Assembly (NCBI GenBank): GCA_020081605.1 | Contig: JAHREC010000045.1 | Coordinates: forward strand, 2,852,001-2,916,000 | Source: Albifimbria verrucaria | Taxonomy: Eukaryota > Ascomycota > Sordariomycetes > Hypocreales > Stachybotryaceae | Direction: 5' to 3' | DNA: 64,000 nt | Part shown: positions 1 to 10,382 of the stretch, piece by piece | Layout: each line of letters opens with the position of its first letter | Position numbering within the stretch: the stretch's first letter is position 1 | Made by a program: the position numbers and the translations under genes | The notes under the pieces: generated by a model | What the model was told of the DNA's origin: nothing | Seen by the model: the letters and a program-made list of their open reading frames with translations, nothing else | Database searches by the model: none

Positions 1-21
1 CTTGGAGCTCCTAGCCGCCGC

Positions 22-693
22 CTAGACAGAAGGGCCAATCACCTTGCCTGTGAGAGTAAATGCAGGAAGGGCAAAGAAAGGGTACTCAACGGACTCGGTC
101 CTTTGTCGTTTCTTTGGGGATGGCTGAACTTGCCATGGTACGAAACGTTTGCTCCGTGGGGCTGTGAAATCCTGGTCTCGAAAGGCCGTAGCGGTGTCCA
201 AAATGCTGGCCAAATTGGTGGTCAAATTGGTGGTCTCTTCGAGGCCATTGTCCCAGAGCGTCTTGAGAAGCTCGGCATCTGGGGCAGTGTGCCTACCGAT
301 CTCGGCACTCTGAATAGGCAAGCTTGTCTTGAAATCGCATACTCGTTGCCTGGAAAACAGCGTGCTGAAGGGGACATAGTGTTTTGTGAGCTCTCCACTA
401 CTCAATGGCTTCACTACCAAACCCTTGTTGAGATATGGCATCCAAGGGTGGTCATCTCGTAGCCTCTCCCATAGGTGGTACTCAGCAATCGCAGGAAGCC
501 CTTGGGCGGTCATGCCAATGAGAGCATGGTTTTGAGATGGAACTTTGGACGCATTTTGAGCCCAGTTGCAGCCCCTCTGTATAAGCGGTGCCACCAAGAG
601 ACCGTCGGCATCTTGATAGCCTGAACACGCAGCTGTCACTGGCACATCCGCGGCATCATAAGGCATAGAGGACGAGGGTGATGGTCCAGACAT
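22..693 (-). CDS. Hypothetical protein, family not recognised
   Basis: An open frame of about 223 codons ends in TAG at 22-24. The Met at 691-693 was chosen because the in-frame stretch upstream (to 858) is low-complexity and Ser/Thr/Leu-rich, as expected of a read-through 5' leader; a start at 858 cannot be excluded. The protein begins with a Pro/Ser-rich segment. It has a central part with Trp/His/Pro-rich character (YHLWERLRDDHPWMPYL) and a basic patch near the C-terminus (PSPKKRQR) that could be a nuclear localisation signal. No transmembrane segment, signal peptide or catalytic motif is visible. The amino-acid composition looks coding, but I cannot assign a family, and extra 5' exons are possible. 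Confidence 0.4.
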   Translation of the reverse strand: MSGPSPSSSMPYDAADVPVTAACSGYQDADGLLVAPLIQRGCNWAQNASKVPSQNHALIGMTAQGLPAIAEYHLWERLRDDHPWMPYLNKGLVVKPLSSGELTKHYVPFSTLFSRQRVCDFKTSLPIQSAEIGRHTAPDAELLKTLWDNGLEETTNLTTNLASILDTATAFRDQDFTAPRSKRFVPWQVQPSPKKRQRTESVEYPFFALPAFTLTGKVIGPSV

Positions 694-2181
694 GTTGGAA
701 GAATGTATAACTGTTGTCAACCTTGGGACAGATTGGACAGAAGCAAGAAGAAAGCTCGATTTGGTCAGGGCGGAGGAGAACCCAGGGCGAAATGGACCTA
801 GACATGTGGTTAGCAAAGTTGAATTGGAACTCAATTTGACCTCCAATTTGGTACTCAATTGAGCACCAGAGTAGCCTCTTGTTGTTGGAGACGCAGCAAG
901 GGTGGAGGTTTATGGAATTTGGTTTCGTGGTGGAAGCTCAGAGGGAAAGCAGAGGACGTACGTGGACAAATGTCTTGAATGCTGCGTACGGCGATGATCT
1001 CACAGAGCAGGGAAATGAAGTATCGTGGTCCAGGGTGTTTCCGAGATTATCAGAGGCAGTGCGGCAGCTCGCGATTTGTTTCAGCTGCTATAGGAGAATC
1101 TAAAGGAAGTTTGGTTAGAAGAGATGGCTGCAAGCATGGTAGAGAGAAAGAACATTACCTGGGTATTTGATCAAGCACGTACTGGCGTAATGAGAAATGA
1201 AGGAAAGGAGAATCCAAACGGCTAATTAGAGGTGAGAAAGAAAAGAATCGTCTGTCTGGGAGGATAAAGGAGCTATTGTTGTGGTGAGAAAGAAAAGAAG
1301 TGTGAGAGTGAACGAGGAAAAGAAAAGATGCATGTGTGTGCAAGGGAGTGGGCGATATATGGAAATCGGAGGCTTGGTAAGGAGATGACCTGGTGTAAGT
1401 TGGTGTTGCAGCTCTGGGTAAAACCTGGACCGCATACAATTTATGTGAGATGCCAGATCTATCCCTGTGAATACTCACCTCTCGTGCTCAGACTCCCACT
1501 TAGAACATTCTCCCACACAATTCATATGGAGCATCAGATCGGCTCCAGAGATTCATCACGAGTGCCCATAAAATTCAAGTAATACTCCGCCTATTCTTTT
1601 TATTTTGTCTTCCATCTTCCATTTCCACTTTCTCCCCCTAACCACACATCAATGCCTTCATTTAGTGTATCAACTTGACCTCCGCCTCAAGCTCGTGATG
1701 CCCTCACACCCACGCATCGTGAACATCATCCTATTGCAGCCACTCTGGTAAATTGCATGCTTCTTCTTCTTCCAAATCTGATGCCTCCACTACTAACCAT
1801 GATTTCAGTTCCTCAAATCCCCGCCGACACGTACCGGACGACGCTACCATTGCCAATCTCACCCCGACAGTGTTCCCGCTTCCAGGTCGATTTACCCCTT
1901 TGCTGTTCCGCCGCCCAACAGGTTTCACTCACGCTCGCTCACTCACTCGCGGTTCATATTAGCCTGAGCTCTCGCTTCAAGCTCCCACTTGTTTGCCAGT
2001 TTGCCTCTGCACCTCGTTACATTAAGCAGCTCGCTTGGTAAGCTGCCGCGCTGGTCTTCCCAACCTGACCTTTACTGACTGACTTTGTTTAAGGCTTTCA
2101 ACTTGATCCAACTCACACCGGCCACTTGGAGCCTTACCCCGACTCCATCACAAGAAGCAGTCCAGGATCAGCTCATCCGTC
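694..2181. other. Intergenic or 5' leader region, no supported gene
   Basis: Short open frames occur on both strands but none shows convincing coding character. The stretch 1580-2100 is pyrimidine-rich on the plus strand, as is common upstream of fungal genes, and probably contains the promoter and leader of the coiled-coil gene that starts at 2182. Confidence 0.4.
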
Positions 2182-2540
2182 ATGTGTGATGAAATCTCGC
2201 AGGAGCCTCTGCGGCAAGAAACGACAAACCCCAAATCTCCACCCGCGAAGCCCAATCCTCTACAGCTCGAGAACGCTAAACTCAAGGAGGCTCTGGAGAA
2301 GGAGGGAAAAAAGTCAAATCACTTGAAAAGACGCAGAAGAAGTGGGAAACCATGTACATGAACATGTCGGAGCTCCTCCACCAAGAGAGGAAACGCAGTG
2401 AGTGTTTGGAAAGCAAACGTGACAGCGCATTGGAGATGTACTACCGCTTTAGAGCAGGATACGAGGCTCTGAACGCACAGCACGATGACTTGGTCCTCAA
2501 ACATCTTGAATTGCTGCAGCTCTACGCAGAGCTCAAGTAG
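2182..2540 (+). CDS. Small coiled-coil protein interrupted at an AAAAAAG heptamer
   Basis: The zero frame opens at ATG 2182 and runs 59 codons to TGA 2359-2361, with charged heptad-like sequence (LQLENAKLKEALEKEGKK) before it degenerates into Arg-rich sequence. The -1 frame continues the same kind of sequence (VKSLEKTQKKWETMYM, then Leu/Glu/Lys-rich helix) to TAG 2538-2540. The two frames meet at 2307-2313, A AAA AAG, which lies in the zero frame exactly as a -1 slippery heptamer would. Joined there, the product is about 119 residues and almost entirely predicted coiled coil. The alternative is one missing A in a run of six, which I think likelier because many genes here have such breaks. No family is recognised; a scaffold or leucine-zipper-like role is only a guess. 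Confidence 0.45.
2307..2313 (+). promoter_or_regulatory. Possible -1 frameshift heptamer (A AAA AAG)
   Basis: It is positioned in the zero frame as X XXY YYZ. A one-base backward slip would lead directly into the longer coding frame. No obvious strong stem-loop or pseudoknot is seen 5-9 bases downstream. It may simply be a homopolymer indel. Confidence 0.2.
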
Positions 2541-2910
2541 CGCATGCTGTTTGAAATGGAGCGTGTGAGAGGATGGCAGTGAGGACAGTTACAAGACCGA
2601 CTACTTTTGTTTACATTCCTTGGGTTTGATAGAACCTGACTGATCCAACAGAGTGGTTGCATCATGAGTTTCTCTTCAATGGTTAAAGCTTCATTTCACC
2701 TTGATCCCTTTTCTATTTTGAGTAGAAGTGGAACAATTGCCTCTCCTAAACATAAGTCTCTGCCCTGTCATTCGTAATAACCAAAAACCCCTCACCAGTG
2801 AAAAGAAGGTGTAACTCATTACTGTTTGCGAAACCACTGGATCACCCTCAAGAGCATAGAGAGCGTCGAAAGATGGTCGGTGAAAAAGGCATCAAGTCTG
2901 GAAGGGATTC
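2541..2910. other. Intergenic region between convergent genes
   Basis: This stretch separates the 3' ends of the coiled-coil gene and the acidic gene on the opposite strand. I see no coding sequence or RNA gene in it. Confidence 0.4.
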
Positions 2911-3357
2911 CTAAGACCTCGACCCAGACGCTGAGGCAGCTTCAACGTCGGCTGCATCCGCTCCAGTAGTGTAGGCAAACTCATTCAGCGGCGGAAGCTC
3001 ATCATCTGCTTCCACATTCGCCTGGATGTGCAAACTGCTATCCTGAAACTGCTATTAGTTCAAGTCATCGTCTAGAGTTGTGGTTAGATCACCTTAGGTT
3101 CGCTGCTCAAACCAAACTCGTCAGCTTCCGAATCATCCTCCTCCTTCTCAGGGTCTTCGTCAAGCTCTTTGTAATCACCATCCAGTTCCCCGTGAGCAGT
3201 TGCTGCTTCGCTAGGGTCATGCTCTCAGGATTCGAACTCTCTAAGTGCCTATTCGTGGCGTATTCGCCTTTTGTTACAACAATGCTGATTATTTATTGAC
3301 CAACTGCATAGACTCTGTCGCACGAGTAGCGGCGTGGCGGCGTGGGTGGGAGCTCAT
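2911..3357 (-). CDS. Small acidic hypothetical protein, three exons
   Basis: Proposed structure is complement(2911..3042, 3093..3221, 3301..3357), all introns in phase 0, giving 105 residues. The second intron is well supported: 50 bp, a perfect ACTAATA branch site and CAG acceptor. The first intron (3222-3300) is weaker and was chosen because it joins ATG 3355-3357 to the open acidic frame. The N-terminus is basic (HPRRHAATRA). The middle is strongly acidic (ELDEDPEKEEDDSEADE). The C-terminus is Ala/Ser/Asp-rich. Such low-complexity acidic tails occur in chromatin, chaperone and APC/C-type small subunits, but nothing specific can be assigned. Confidence 0.45.
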
Positions 3358-3546
3358 GATGATACGAGATGATTCACGGACGACGATGTAAGACGATACA
3401 CAAACAATGATTCGAGCGGATGATGCGGGATTGGAGAGATTCGAAACAAAGCTCTTCTGAATCTGAAGAAGTCAAGTCACGATTTTCGAACGTGAATTCC
3501 CAGGCCTACACGATAAGATGCCGTGAATGGATGCCACGTGACAGCA

Positions 3547-3651
3547 CTTCCTCCTTTCCTGCTTTCCTCCTTTCTTTCTTCCCTTCCTTCTTCCCTTCTT
3601 TCTTCCCTCCTTTCTTCCTTGCTTCCTTTCCTCTTATCCTCCTTTCTTCAC
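3547..3651 (+). repeat. Pyrimidine (CCTTTCTTC-type) tract
   Basis: About 105 bases of almost pure C/T on the plus strand in imperfect CTTC/CCTT units. Such tracts are common just upstream of fungal transcription starts. It points to a plus-strand transcription unit starting near 3700-3800. Confidence 0.7.
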
Positions 3652-3796
3652 AAACACGAAAAGGTAAAGAGACTTTTCTTTCTTCTTAAGACTTGGCCAG
3701 AAGAATTTTGTTTCAAATTGTGTCTTATTGATCAAGGCCTCTCCTCTTAACTGCACTTCAGAGAAGTTTCCTCCATCCACGCGCACTACACTCACG

Positions 3797-4707
3797 ATGG
3801 ACTCTTCACAAGCAACTCCGTCCACTTACACCACTTACGCGCACCTACACCTGCGAATAACACCGTTGGCAAACCTTGAGCGACGCAATGGAACGACCGA
3901 ACAAACTTGGAAAGGGAATTCGGCTCCGATGTTCAAGGCCTCTAAGAACTTGGCAGCATCGCGAAATATTTTGGCGAGAGACGCTCCGAGAATGACCTTG
4001 TCTCCTTCCTCGGAGCTACGAAACAAAAGATTCGACCTTGCGATGGGTTCATTTGGCCACTACTTGTCCAGTTCAGGAGTCTATGTAACCAAACTGTCGT
4101 CCTGCTTGTCCTCTTGTGCCCTCTGCATGACCACGGCCTCAACACAGGCAATGCTTCGTGTTTCACGGATTTCTTTATTGACCGGGTGAAGAGTTGTAAG
4201 ATGGCCTACTACTACTTCCTCGAGACATTCATTGAGCTCTTGGTTGCTCTAAATGTCTTCAACATCCACGTTGCGGCTACTGTTGGCTTCGCCCTCACCA
4301 TTACCAGGCGAGGTGGAGCTCTTGATGCCCCTCTACACCTGGGTTCGTCCGTTACCGGGAGATGTCTACCGCGCCCCTTGGCACCCCGCGTCTTTTCTGG
4401 GCTCCCTTGCATGGGAATGGGGTATCAAGATCTTTGCGTTTGGCTTATTCGTTCTGATCTGTGGCCAATACTAGATCAAATTCTCTCGCGCAGCTTTCTC
4501 AACACTGCTGCCCAAAGGGCCATGGTCGAGGACACCCTGACGCAAGTTCTGCTCGAATCTTTCCGAAATTCTGCCTGGCCTCGGCTGCGGATTGTTTTCA
4601 GTGTCAACCACATGCTACAAAAGGCTGTCCCGTGGGGAGTTTCTTCCTGCGGTAAAGACTCCAAGTTGTATGTTGAAAGGAACAGGTGCTTCTTACCTTT
4701 TTGTTAG
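3797..4707 (+). CDS. Possible damaged gene downstream of the CT tract
   Basis: An ATG at 3797 in good context (CACGATGGAC) follows the CT tract and opens 131 codons to 4189. A second open frame covers 4114-4707, and a third (to 4475) contains a plausible hydrophobic segment ending FAFGLFVLICGQY. The frame with MAYYYFLETFIELLVALNVF at 4201-4260 would join the third frame near 4305 if one base were added or removed. No single frame or canonical intron set gives a convincing protein. It may be an indel-damaged gene, a relic, or non-coding transcribed sequence. No family is recognised. Confidence 0.2.
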
Positions 4708-5173
4708 ATAAATGTTCCATATTAGCCAGAATGCAATTCAATTTGTGGTAGGAAATTCCTAGAATATCCCTCCAGTTTAATCACATGTTTCTGCGTTCGT
4801 GCTTAGGATATCGTGCGTCTTGCGTTCGCCAAATCTTAGGATAACGTGCGAATTAAATTATTCGTTGGTTAAGAATATATCTACGTTCTGTCTTCGCATA
4901 CCATCCGTTTTATCTTCGTCGAGCATTAGAATAAAGCTCGAATAAGCTTCTCTTTTACACAGAAACATCAGTGTTTGTCCTTCTTATGCTATTCGCTTTG
5001 TATTCGCACTTTGATACAGTTTGCTTCCGATGCTCTTGTTCCTAGAGCCGAGACCATCCCCCAGTATCACAACAAAGCCAATCTCAAGTTGCTCCTCGCC
5101 TTCAAAGGTACGCCCATTGAAGAAACTCCTCCCTCTCCGCATCTAGGTGCATCACCGGCACCAGAAGTGTAGC
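4708..5173. other. Intergenic, no supported gene
   Basis: Repeats of TTCG/CGTTC-like words occur at 4785-4960 without a clear periodic unit. A short open frame ends at 5172 but has no recognisable content. Confidence 0.3.
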
Positions 5174-5909
5174 TTAGCAAAGGTCTCGACGGTACGCAAA
5201 TAACTGGTCGGTGGCCTCAAATCTCTCCCCGTCGGTCTTTATGAGCTGTTTCATAGCGTCAAGGTCAGCGGATGCGAAGTCTGCCAAGGCAACTGTGGCG
5301 TTGATGCTTTCATCGAGCGGCTGTGAGATGACAAAAATGTTGGCAAGGAGTTTATTGGAACTTGTCGCCAATGTTCGCCAAACGAAGTTCCAAAAGTGGT
5401 CGTCTCCTATCCATTCCTGGCCAGAGGCCAGCACAATCTGACGAATTGCAGGTGTGTAGTGCCTGACGATGAGTCTTCTGGCGACGCGGCGCATCAAGAT
5501 AGCGTCAAAGGCAATTGAGCCATCCGCCATCAATTTTGGGGTGCCATCTGATGTGCAGCATGGTGTCCAAAACTTTGGAGGCCGTGTCCCAGTGGAGCAT
5601 TGCATCCAAGCCGAGGCATGCCTGACGTGAGATCGCTATGGTGCCGATGACATTAATCCCGAAGATATTTTCTGCGATTGGGAGCTCTGCGACGGTGGCT
5701 GAGGTGTATTTGGCCAGCTCTTGCTCGCTCGGGATCGCACAGCCTCGATCGCCTTTGCTGCGACGACATTCTTTACGGAAGTTTCTGAGGAGGCACTCGA
5801 GGCCAAAGCCATTAAGGTCTGGGTTCCTCGTTAGCTGTTGCTGGTTACAAGACACACGAGAGATAACGAACATCTTATCATTGCGTTGATAAAAACGTTC
5901 GACAAGCAT
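5174..5909 (-). CDS. Hypothetical protein with one internal frame break
   Basis: Two overlapping minus-strand frames, 5505-5909 and 5174-5605, both look coding. They fuse into one protein of roughly 240 residues if one A is removed from the AAAA run (minus strand) around 5530-5540. The C-terminal part is well structured in appearance: an Arg-rich helix (LMRRVARRLIVRHY), then ASGQEWIGDDHFWNFVW, then an Ala/Asp-rich tail ending at TAG 5174-5176. Upstream residues include RKECRRSKGDRGC. The spacing H-Y-T-P...G-Q-E-W faintly recalls the MAT1-1-2 (HPG-type) mating-locus family. However, the expected neighbours (alpha-box or HMG genes, APN2, SLA2) are not seen, so no function is assigned. Confidence 0.4.
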
Positions 5910-6388
5910 GAATCTTTGACAGCAAGCTGATCGATGCTTTCATTCTTGAGCGGGCAGTGCAAAAGAAGAATGACGATACTCTTCCTCCTAAACACTCTCA
6001 TCTGGAGCAGCAGAGGAGCAAGTCATCGTGAAGAAGAGGAATGGAACCCTGCATCATTCGTCGTGCGTGCGAGGAAAGAGCCAATCCGTAAATCTCATTG
6101 CGTCTTCCGTGCGTGTGTAGAAGTAGGATGTAGAAGTGACGTTTGGTTGGTGTTGCCAGTGAATACTTAGGTTGGGCGATCAGGGTGATACCTCAAGCTC
6201 TCCTTCTGCGCGCGGCAGTTTTTGCGCCCTTCTCGCCACCCCAGAGCAATTCTCCTTCAAACCAACACTCAGTCAAAAGGATATTCTTCACGGCGAATAG
6301 GCCATGAACCAGTCCATGCAATTGAACGGACTAGTGCAGCCTTCTTGAGGCTGTTCCCGAGTCAGCATCAACCATCAAATAACGCATT
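5910..6388. other. Intergenic, possible exon fragment at 5925-6018
   Basis: A plus-strand open stretch after a TTTGACAG acceptor-like site reads KLIDAFILERAVQKKNDD and stops near 6018. I could not connect it to other exons. Nothing else is recognisable before the tRNA. Confidence 0.25.
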
Positions 6389-6462
6389 GGTCGCTTAACT
6401 CAGTTGGTTAGAGTGTTGTACTAATAATGCAAAAGTCGCCAGTTCGACCCTGGCAGTGACCA
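6389..6462 (+). tRNA. tRNA-Ile (anticodon AAT)
   Basis: A full cloverleaf can be drawn. The acceptor stem GGTCGCT pairs with AGTGACC (one G-T pair), followed by discriminator A. The D-loop contains AGTTGGTTAG. The anticodon stem TTGTA/TGCAA has loop CTAATAA, giving anticodon AAT. The T-arm is GCCAG-TTCGACC-CTGGC. There is no intron. A TTTT pol III terminator follows at 6467-6470. The A and B boxes agree with eukaryotic consensus. Confidence 0.95.
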
Positions 6463-6585
6463 TTTCCTTTTGCTCCCCACAGCTCCTGGGGGCTAAGACG
6501 GAGGGCGCCTACGCTACGCTGTACTAGTTGGAGAATACGTTCGCAGAGGGATTATGCATTAGATTAACTATATCTTCATGGTAAC

Positions 6586-7293
6586 CTACAACGTCCAGAC
6601 TTCGAGGTTGCGATACCTGGCGACAAGCGGGTTCATCTGGCGAAAGCCGATGCGTCCCTTCCGGACCACGGGCCCTGTCGACCGATCGTTATCCTCCCAA
6701 GAAAACAAAAGTAGCCCGTTAACACTGAAGCGAACGTCCCGCTTATCCTTGATGACCTCGATCTTGTAATAAGCACCATTGGTATCCTCCACGGACAGCA
6801 ATGGGTCAGCGCCCTGGGACACCAAGTAGAAGCCTGGTGACTTGCGAAGGTTCGCCAGATGGAACGCGCGCTCCTCTGGCCATCTTCGGCGAAAGTAAGA
6901 GGCGTGAAGGGTTCGGATATCTCCTGAATGGTATTGCGGGTAAGAGCCATTGCGCGGAGCCAAGTCTTTGTCAAAGATGCTGCCGCCATCAACAGCCTGC
7001 GCGCCAAAGAAGAACATGGCCAGCCCAGGCTCTTCGATCGGAGAAAAGTCCCAAGTGATGCGGATTCGATCCGGGAACTCCTCAGGAACCCAGTAGACAA
7101 AGTGGTCGTCGATTCCTCCCGCGCCGCTGAGTTCCAAAGTGTTGTTGCTCACAGTCGCATTGATCGGACCCTCGGCGACCCAGCCGGAAATCGCAGCGTT
7201 GCTTGTAAAGTTGTTGCTGTAGAGGAGAGTCTTGGCGCACGCCCCATAAGGCGCAGCGACCATCAGGGCCGTGGACAGGAAGCTTGGACGCAT
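6586..7293 (-). CDS. Secreted DUF1961 family protein (YesU-like, concanavalin fold)
   Basis: A single exon of 235 codons from the Met at 7291-7293; an in-frame Met at 7320 is less likely because it would precede the signal peptide with a polar extension. A hydrophobic signal segment (FLSTALMVAAPYGACA) opens the protein. The rest has the order of conserved DUF1961 elements: DDHFVYW, WDFSPIEEPGLAMFFFGA, a long YPQYHSGDI block near residue 120, HLANLRKSPGF, and IGFRQMNP near the C-terminus. DUF1961 proteins, known from Bacillus YesU, adopt a lectin/glycanase-like beta-sandwich and sit in rhamnogalacturonan-use loci. A role in extracellular polysaccharide binding or cleavage is inferred. The reading frame is intact. 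Confidence 0.85.
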   Translation of the reverse strand: MRPSFLSTALMVAAPYGACAKTLLYSNNFTSNAAISGWVAEGPINATVSNNTLELSGAGGIDDHFVYWVPEEFPDRIRITWDFSPIEEPGLAMFFFGAQAVDGGSIFDKDLAPRNGSYPQYHSGDIRTLHASYFRRRWPEERAFHLANLRKSPGFYLVSQGADPLLSVEDTNGAYYKIEVIKDKRDVRFSVNGLLLFSWEDNDRSTGPVVRKGRIGFRQMNPLVARYRNLEVWTL

Positions 7294-7866
7294 TGTCAAT
7301 TGAGTGGAAACCTGGGTCACGATGATGAGCGTTCTGGAATCAAGACGGATACATGATCCAAGATTTGTACTTGATCATCTTCAAGACTCTCCTCATTGAT
7401 TCGGCACTCTTTCACCCGAAGTACAGATGTTGCCATTCAAGCGGCAAAAGGTTCAATTGTCTGTACCCCTGTCTTGTCCTGTAGTTCTTCTGCTAGGCTA
7501 AACATTATGATCCACCAACAGCGTGTTATCCCGGCGAGACAATTTCTTAAAGCTTCAGTTCTTTATCTACCTGTCAATGAGTACCAAAGCACTTAAATTA
7601 CGCAAGTGAGCTAATTACCATATTCAGGAAGATTGACCAATCAGTATAAGTTCTTTTGACAATTTAATATATTTCTGTACTGGAAAAAGCGATCAGCTGA
7701 ATTTACAGAGTAGCTGATCTCCGTTCGTTATCTCTAATTTGCATTATTGGTCATATTCAGACCAAGTCTAGGGGTATAATCTATTTAGCCAAACATCGTG
7801 CGTACTAGCGCTCTAATCATCAACCTTTCGTGCTTGTATCAAATCTCCAGCCATTATCTGTCCGCG
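7294..7866. other. AT-rich intergenic region
   Basis: AT-rich sequence separates the DUF1961 start from the DUF3176 stop. It includes an imperfect inverted GATCAGCT/AGCTGATC pair around 7692-7722. No gene is seen. Confidence 0.4.
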
Positions 7867-9796
7867 TCAAGCTCTCCATGACACCCGTGCCTCGCCGTTG
7901 GAGATCCAAGTATTCGTCTTGGACCTTTTCGGGGCAGATCCAGCCTCTAGCTGGAACCTGTCGCTTGACTTGACAGCGAACAGTGTCGGAAGAGTAGCTG
8001 TCTTTATGGCAGCTATGCCAGCTAGGTGGGTTCTGATTATGACAACGGAGAGCAGAATAATGGAGAGGCAGATTTGGGCTGTAATGAAGGTCATCCATAC
8101 CCATCGTACCTCGACATATGTTTCTGTGGCCAGAGCTGCACCAATTACTTTGGCATTGTGTAAGCTATGCGAGAAGCTCTTTGTTAACCCTTACACGAAT
8201 GAATACAATGATATGACTCAACTTACCTGTTGGTTAAAGTAATGGCAAGGTTTTCAGTCACGTTCATCAATGCCTCGCGTTGAACCTCCGCCGGAGTCAG
8301 ATCCGGCCGGGATCCGTTTACCGCCGCTGTGGTAGCCCAGTAATATCGTCCCTGGCCAAGATGTGACATAGCCGCGTAGCGGTCGTTGACTTCCATTACG
8401 CTCATGCCGCCGGTAAAAACATTTCTGAGGAAATATTGCATAGAGTTTAGGATATCCTTGGCCTTGGACGATAGCTTCCTCCCATGTTTGGTAGGTATTC
8501 TCTTCAATCCTGCTTCAGCGGGTTTGAGATCGGCCGCGGCCTCATCATCGACCGGCTCATCGTCAGGGTTGAGCAATTCCCAGGAGGCGATATTGTCGAC
8601 CACTGTAACCTTGTATCGCCTGACGCAGAAGTATAGAAGAACTTCGTACGCTTGGGCCGTTTCTTTGCTCCAAATGATTGTAAAGTTGGCTAATGATGTA
8701 TCTCCAACTGTGAAGTTGCTCGTCGTTGCCCATAGTGGCGTATATTTGTTGCGGTATCCACTTGTGAGGCCTGTGATGGTGTGGGTTTTGTCTCTGCTCA
8801 CCAAGCCAGTCACACCATTTGGCAATGTAGCATTCTGTCCCAAACTTCCCGTGTTTGTGACATTCAAAGAAGATGTGACATTCCAATATTTGGTACAAAT
8901 GCTGAGCGAGCTCATCACAGGAAATTCACAATTGCTTGTCGAACAGACGGGCTTTTCCAGCTCAACCGGTTTGGCTGGGTCTGCATTCAAACCATAGTAT
9001 ACAATTCTTTCCCATGGTTGGCTCGTCTGGTAACCTACAATGAACTCGTATTAGTGTCAAGAAGAATATACCAATCAACTGAAACATACTATTACTGAGG
9101 TAACTAGTCCTTGCAACTGACGACCTCTGATCAGGATTCTCAACCTTTGCTAAGCGCGATGGATATGAGACAACAGATTGGGTAAGTGTTGCTGTGAAAA
9201 AGGCAGTGAAGAGGATGACAGCAACCATCACAGATGAGAACCTAACAACGCCTCAGTCATGCTTCTTCTGTAGTCTCGTAAACCAGAACTCACGATGCTT
9301 TCGTTCTCACCAACAGCTTTAAGCTTCCCCAGGGTCCTCGGCTGGCTTCGTCAAAGGTTTGAAAGTCCCTAAGTGGCCGGGGTTTCTGGAACCATAACCA
9401 TTTGAACTGGGAAACACTCTCAGTTGCAGGGATAATAAAAGTGCACCTGGAGATTGTGGCCAAAAATGCGATTAGCGTGTTCAGGGTCAATCCGAGCGGC
9501 CACACCGGGAGCGTCTTGTTGTTGAAACGTTGTAGCACGATGGCCAGTGCCGTAGCGGAGGCTATGCTAACTGCGCATGAGACTAACTCTGGCCACCAGC
9601 TGCTGAGGATAACGCGCCATGCCGGTCGGTCCAGTTCGTTCCCTCGATGGCTTCCTGTGTGTTGCTGCTGGTTGGGCTGTTCTGTTCCCAAGTCGGTTTC
9701 GGCTTCTGAATAAGAGTGGCTGCCTGGTGTTCGCCAGCCAGGACCATCTGTCGTTCCCGCCATATTGCGATAGTTGTGATCCACATCAACTTCCAA
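7867..9796 (-). CDS. DUF3176 family multi-span membrane protein
   Basis: Structure complement(7867..8176, 8227..9034, 9090..9241, 9294..9796), 590 residues, with all introns GT-AG and frames closing without any indel. Exon 1 carries the DUF3176 signature: a hydrophobic helix (SCAVSIASATALAIVL), then PVWPLGLTLNTLIAFLATI, SQFKWLWF and FDEASRGPWGSL. Exon 2 adds another membrane segment (VMVAVILFTAFFTATLTQ). Exon 3 is a large extracellular-looking domain with many N-glycosylation sequons (NVT, NAT, NFT) and Cys residues (VCSTSNCEF). Exon 4 has the closing motif ETYVEVRWVW followed by a final membrane helix. The family is widespread and expanded in filamentous ascomycetes, with unknown function. 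The acceptor for the last intron (AAAGAG) is the only unusual splice site. Confidence 0.88.
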
Positions 9797-10382
9797 AGCC
9801 TCCTAGCGGTCGTCCCAGCGCTCGAGCATGATGTTTTGAATAATGGATAGAGCGGGCCAGAAGAAGAGCGCGTTTAACCCTTCATAAGGCTGACGGACAC
9901 CCGCGCGTGTGGGCCGGCCCCCAAAAGTCATCTTCAACAGAAGCAGAGACCAGGACTGACACGCAATGGATTTATGGGCCTTCAATGCTTCGCCCAGGTC
10001 GTTTAAAGGAACCAAGAGTATTGATTGGGCGGGTTGCTGAGTAGGAACAGAGCCTTGCTGCACCTCGCCACGGTCCCAGGGGTAAGTGCTGACCCGTAAT
10101 TCTGGACGAAGTTTCTTGATTGGGCATACTACTGAAGATCCGAAATCCTCACTGCATTTTAGCATACATAATCAGCATTCTGTAACTAGCCCCTGTATCT
10201 TGCAGGGTTGTCTACTCAGTCACAACACCACAATCAACTCCAGCAGGAGGTCGTTCCAGTAAATGTTTTAATTAAAACCATGTAATCAGAGATAGGTATT
10301 GAGTAGGTATTGAGTACGCCGAAATTCGACAAAGCCAATAGCGTTTGAAGCAACAAACCACCCGTCTGTTAATAATACAAAA
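9797..10382. other. Intergenic; uncharacterised 120-codon open frame at 9803-10165 (minus)
   Basis: The minus-strand open frame ends immediately before the DUF3176 start and has unremarkable composition (segment ILLVPLNDLGEALK). It may be the 5' leader of the DUF3176 transcript or a chance frame. No other feature is seen. Confidence 0.25.

Noticed and set aside
3222..3300. tRNA-like T-loop word (TTCGAATCC) on the minus strand
   Set aside because: No acceptor, D-arm or anticodon stem can be folded around it; it lies within the proposed first intron of the acidic gene.
5925..6018. Possible plus-strand exon after an acceptor-like site
   Set aside because: No donor or upstream exon could be matched, and the upstream strand is occupied by an opposite-strand gene.
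8386..8997. 203-codon plus-strand open frame
   Set aside because: Antisense shadow of exon 3 of the DUF3176 gene, which has complete splice evidence.
9803..10165. 120-codon minus-strand open frame just upstream of DUF3176
   Set aside because: No start context, signal or motif; may be transcript leader. Kept as a note only.
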